NCBI GenBank assembly: GCA_030280995.1 | Contig: JASXTE010000002.1 | Span: forward strand, 4,289,683-4,353,682 | Length of the DNA: 64,000 nucleotides | Direction: 5' to 3' | Source of the DNA: Hemileia vastatrix | Taxonomy: Eukaryota; Basidiomycota; Pucciniomycetes; Pucciniales; Zaghouaniaceae | Shown: piece after piece, positions 63,738-64,000 of the stretch | Layout of the letters: the number at the start of each line of letters is the position of its first letter | Numbering within the stretch: the first letter of the stretch is position 1 | Position numbers and translations under genes: made by a program | The notes under the pieces: model-generated | Database searches by the model: none | What the model saw: the letters and a program-made list of their open reading frames with translations, nothing else | What the model was told of the DNA's origin: nothing

Positions 63738-64000
63738 AGTATGTAACTTATAGTTCAAGACCTCCAAAGACATCCACATCAGAATATTGTTCTTTTTCAC
63801 ATACACGTTTATTGAGTAAGAAAAACATGGCCTTGATTCCTGAGGTTCTCTTGAATGAAGGTAGGAAGTCCAAACTTGGTTCACCTTTCCATGGCGATAT
63901 CTGGTTGACCAAAGACAAAAAATATTGGTAATTTGTGATGCAGCTAAGACTTCAGTCCCAATCAATGCTTGATAAATACAATTTGTTAACATAAGCATTG

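Larger units (their letters stand above)
59041..64000. other. AT-rich flanking DNA, no convincing gene
   Basis: ORFs are short, unmatched to any family I recognise, and lie in AT-rich sequence. About 59100-59530 is a loose T/G-rich repeat (TTTTTGGCACTTTT-like). Four copies of a palindrome and one long hairpin are listed separately. Confidence 0.6.

Overview
The window is a nest of LTR retrotransposons inserted into one another, most probably from a basidiomycete fungus and perhaps a rust (Pucciniales). The reasons are the AT-rich sequence, short GT-AG introns of 50-96 bp, chromodomain Ty3/gypsy polymerases, and Gag and integrase sequences that resemble, from memory, those of rust fungi; no search was run. 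I see no tRNA, rRNA, CRISPR array or ordinary housekeeping gene.

Layout, worked out from LTR ends and target-site duplications (TSDs). Element E, an old Ty3/gypsy copy, is the outermost visible host; its pieces are 7188-7961, 47218-48041 and 57769-59040. Element G (window start to 7187) sits in E's pol. Element C, a minus-strand chromovirus (7962-47217, TSD AGCTG), sits in E's integrase. Inside C are a young intact Ty1/copia element K (9264-14811, TSD GAAGA) and element B (21445-46859), the latter in C's 5' LTR. Inside B are a solo LTR S1 (29608-31965, TSD GGGCT), which itself contains a solo LTR S2 (29795-30971, TSD CTAAT), and the nearly intact element A (34275-44001). Element F (48042-57768, TSD ATATG), almost identical to A, sits in the 3' end of E. 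The deepest stack is E > C > B > S1 > S2. From 59041 to the end is AT-rich flanking DNA with no convincing gene but with several palindromes.

The most interesting content lies between pol and the 3' LTR of elements B and G (one family) and C (another clade). All three carry, antisense to pol and next to the 3' LTR, a spliced gene for a small protein with six cysteines spaced C-X2-C-X6-C-X(12-15)-C-X2-C-X6-C. This looks like a fungal Zn2Cys6 cluster with its two halves in swapped order. B and G each carry two such genes, in the same order and each with a phase-1 intron. A dense array of a roughly 22-nt motif (core GACTTTAAACTGG) lies just upstream of the inner antisense gene in both. The same motif recurs elsewhere in B and G, even in-frame inside pol, always in pol orientation. 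Three hairpins, two with compensatory base changes between copies, lie downstream of pol. An A-rich microsatellite separates pol from the antisense gene in all three elements.

The elements run from dead to probably live. E, C and B have stops and frameshifts. K, A and F have full-length polyprotein ORFs, near-identical LTRs and recognisable priming signals. A and F also hold a conserved 149-codon ORF overlapping the start of gag-pol in another frame, with splice signals that could make it the true Gag N-terminus.
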